Below, piece after piece: positions 6,691-7,113 of a stretch of 7,113 nucleotides of DNA (its first letter is position 1; every line of letters starts with the position of its first letter). Below the pieces are notes generated by a model. It was not told where the DNA came from. It searched no databases and saw only the letters and a list, made by a program, of their open reading frames with translations. The DNA is taken from assembly GCA_030635995.1 (NCBI GenBank), contig DAOVXU010000083.1:1-7113 (forward strand). The letters run 5' to 3'. The position numbers were made by a program, and so were the translations under genes. The DNA comes from Arcobacter sp. (GTDB lineage Bacteria; Campylobacterota; Campylobacteria; Campylobacterales; Arcobacteraceae).

Positions 6691-7113
6691 TTAAACTCTT
6701 TGCAATTTTTACTATATCATCAACTTCAATATCTTTAATAGAAAAATCATTTTTATTCAATTTATAATGGTTTATCTTGCTTTTTGATTTAATAGCTTTA
6801 TTTATATCTGTAATATAGATACGATTAATTGGTGTTGGACCAAAAATAGTAATAGATGGTATATTTAATCCCCAAGCCATATGTGTAGGTCCAGTATCAT
6901 TTCCTATTAGTAATTTAGAATTAGCAATAACACCTTTTAAATTATTTAAGTTACCTTTTGGTAAAACTTTACAAAATTTTGATTGAGATTCTATCCATTT
7001 TGCTCTCTCTAACTCCTCATCATTTCCCCAAATAATATAAGTTAATATTTCTAATTTATCAGCTATTTGCACAAATTTTTCTTTAGGATAATTTCTACTA
7101 TCCCAAGTAGAAC
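6683..7113 (-). CDS. waaC: WaaC, lipopolysaccharide heptosyltransferase I (C-terminal part; N-terminus outside window)
   Basis: C-terminal 142 residues of a glycosyltransferase family 9 heptosyltransferase. The frame stays open to the window edge, and the GTG at 7072-7070 is an internal valine codon, not the start. WaaC transfers the first L-glycero-D-manno-heptose from ADP-heptose to Kdo of LPS/LOS at the cytoplasmic face. Visible blocks are STWDSRNYPKEKF near the cut end, ILTYIIWGNDEELERAK, VLPKGNLNNLKGVIANSKLLIGNDTGPTHMAWGL with the Asp-Thr-Gly-x-x-His ADP-heptose site, and IPSITIFGPTPINR. The WGN(D/E)xE block and GNDTGPTHMAWGL favour heptosyltransferase I (WaaC) over WaaF. In Campylobacter waaC opens the LOS core cluster, which fits this setting. 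The TAA stop overlaps the phosphatase start by 8 nt. WaaF or another GT9 enzyme remains a minor alternative because only about 40% of the protein is present. Confidence 0.87.
   Translation of the reverse strand, partial: STWDSRNYPKEKFVQIADKLEILTYIIWGNDEELERAKWIESQSKFCKVLPKGNLNNLKGVIANSKLLIGNDTGPTHMAWGLNIPSITIFGPTPINRIYITDINKAIKSKSKINHYKLNKNDFSIKDIEVDDIVKIAKSLNG

Noticed and set aside
7070..7072. GTG as a start of a short 129-residue protein at the right edge.
   Set aside because: The frame continues upstream to the window edge with conserved heptosyltransferase sequence (DSRNYPKEKF), so this is an internal valine codon of waaC.
1..7113. Search for tRNA, rRNA, CRISPR, insertion sequence ends, promoters and terminators.
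   Set aside because: The longest gap between genes is 15 nt, and I saw no repeat array, transposase or GC-rich hairpin with a T-run. Candidate AT-rich -10 boxes inside genes are too common here to be meaningful.

Overview
The window is strongly AT-rich and fully coding. Seven genes are packed head to tail on the minus strand, and both window edges fall inside genes. The gene content (Campylobacter/Helicobacter-style pseudaminic acid genes, a Campylobacter-type heptosyltransferase I, very AT-rich codon use) suggests a Campylobacterota bacterium, perhaps of the Arcobacteraceae. This is inferred from family resemblance and composition; no phylogenetic marker is present.

In the direction of transcription (right to left) the order is as follows. 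The 3' part of waaC (heptosyltransferase I of the LPS/LOS inner core) comes first, then a small exported PAP2-type phosphatase. Next are two large polytopic membrane proteins of the alkaline phosphatase/sulfatase superfamily: one of the LTA synthase (LtaS) type and one of the YejM/PbgA type. A TagD-type glycerol-3-phosphate cytidylyltransferase follows, then pseB and the 5' part of pseC, the first two enzymes of CMP-pseudaminic acid synthesis. Junctions are an 8-nt overlap, a 15-nt gap, a 4-nt overlap (TTGA), a 4-nt overlap (GTGA), a 10-nt gap and a 1-nt gap. No promoter or terminator is visible, so this looks like the interior of one long envelope-glycan operon with much translational coupling.

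waaC builds the LOS inner core in the cytoplasm, and pseBC start a nonulosonic acid for flagellin, LOS or capsule. Between them sit four genes that together suggest glycerol-phosphate chemistry: a CDP-glycerol synthase, an LtaS-like enzyme (family members transfer phosphoglycerol from phosphatidylglycerol), a YejM-like protein with its catalytic residues apparently retained, and a periplasmic PAP2 phosphatase. The most interesting reading is a Gram-negative phosphoglycerol decoration or lipid-remodelling module built into a LOS/pseudaminic acid operon. That link is inference; the family assignments are well supported by motifs. No RNA genes, CRISPR arrays, insertion sequences or non-coding stretches longer than 15 nt were seen.
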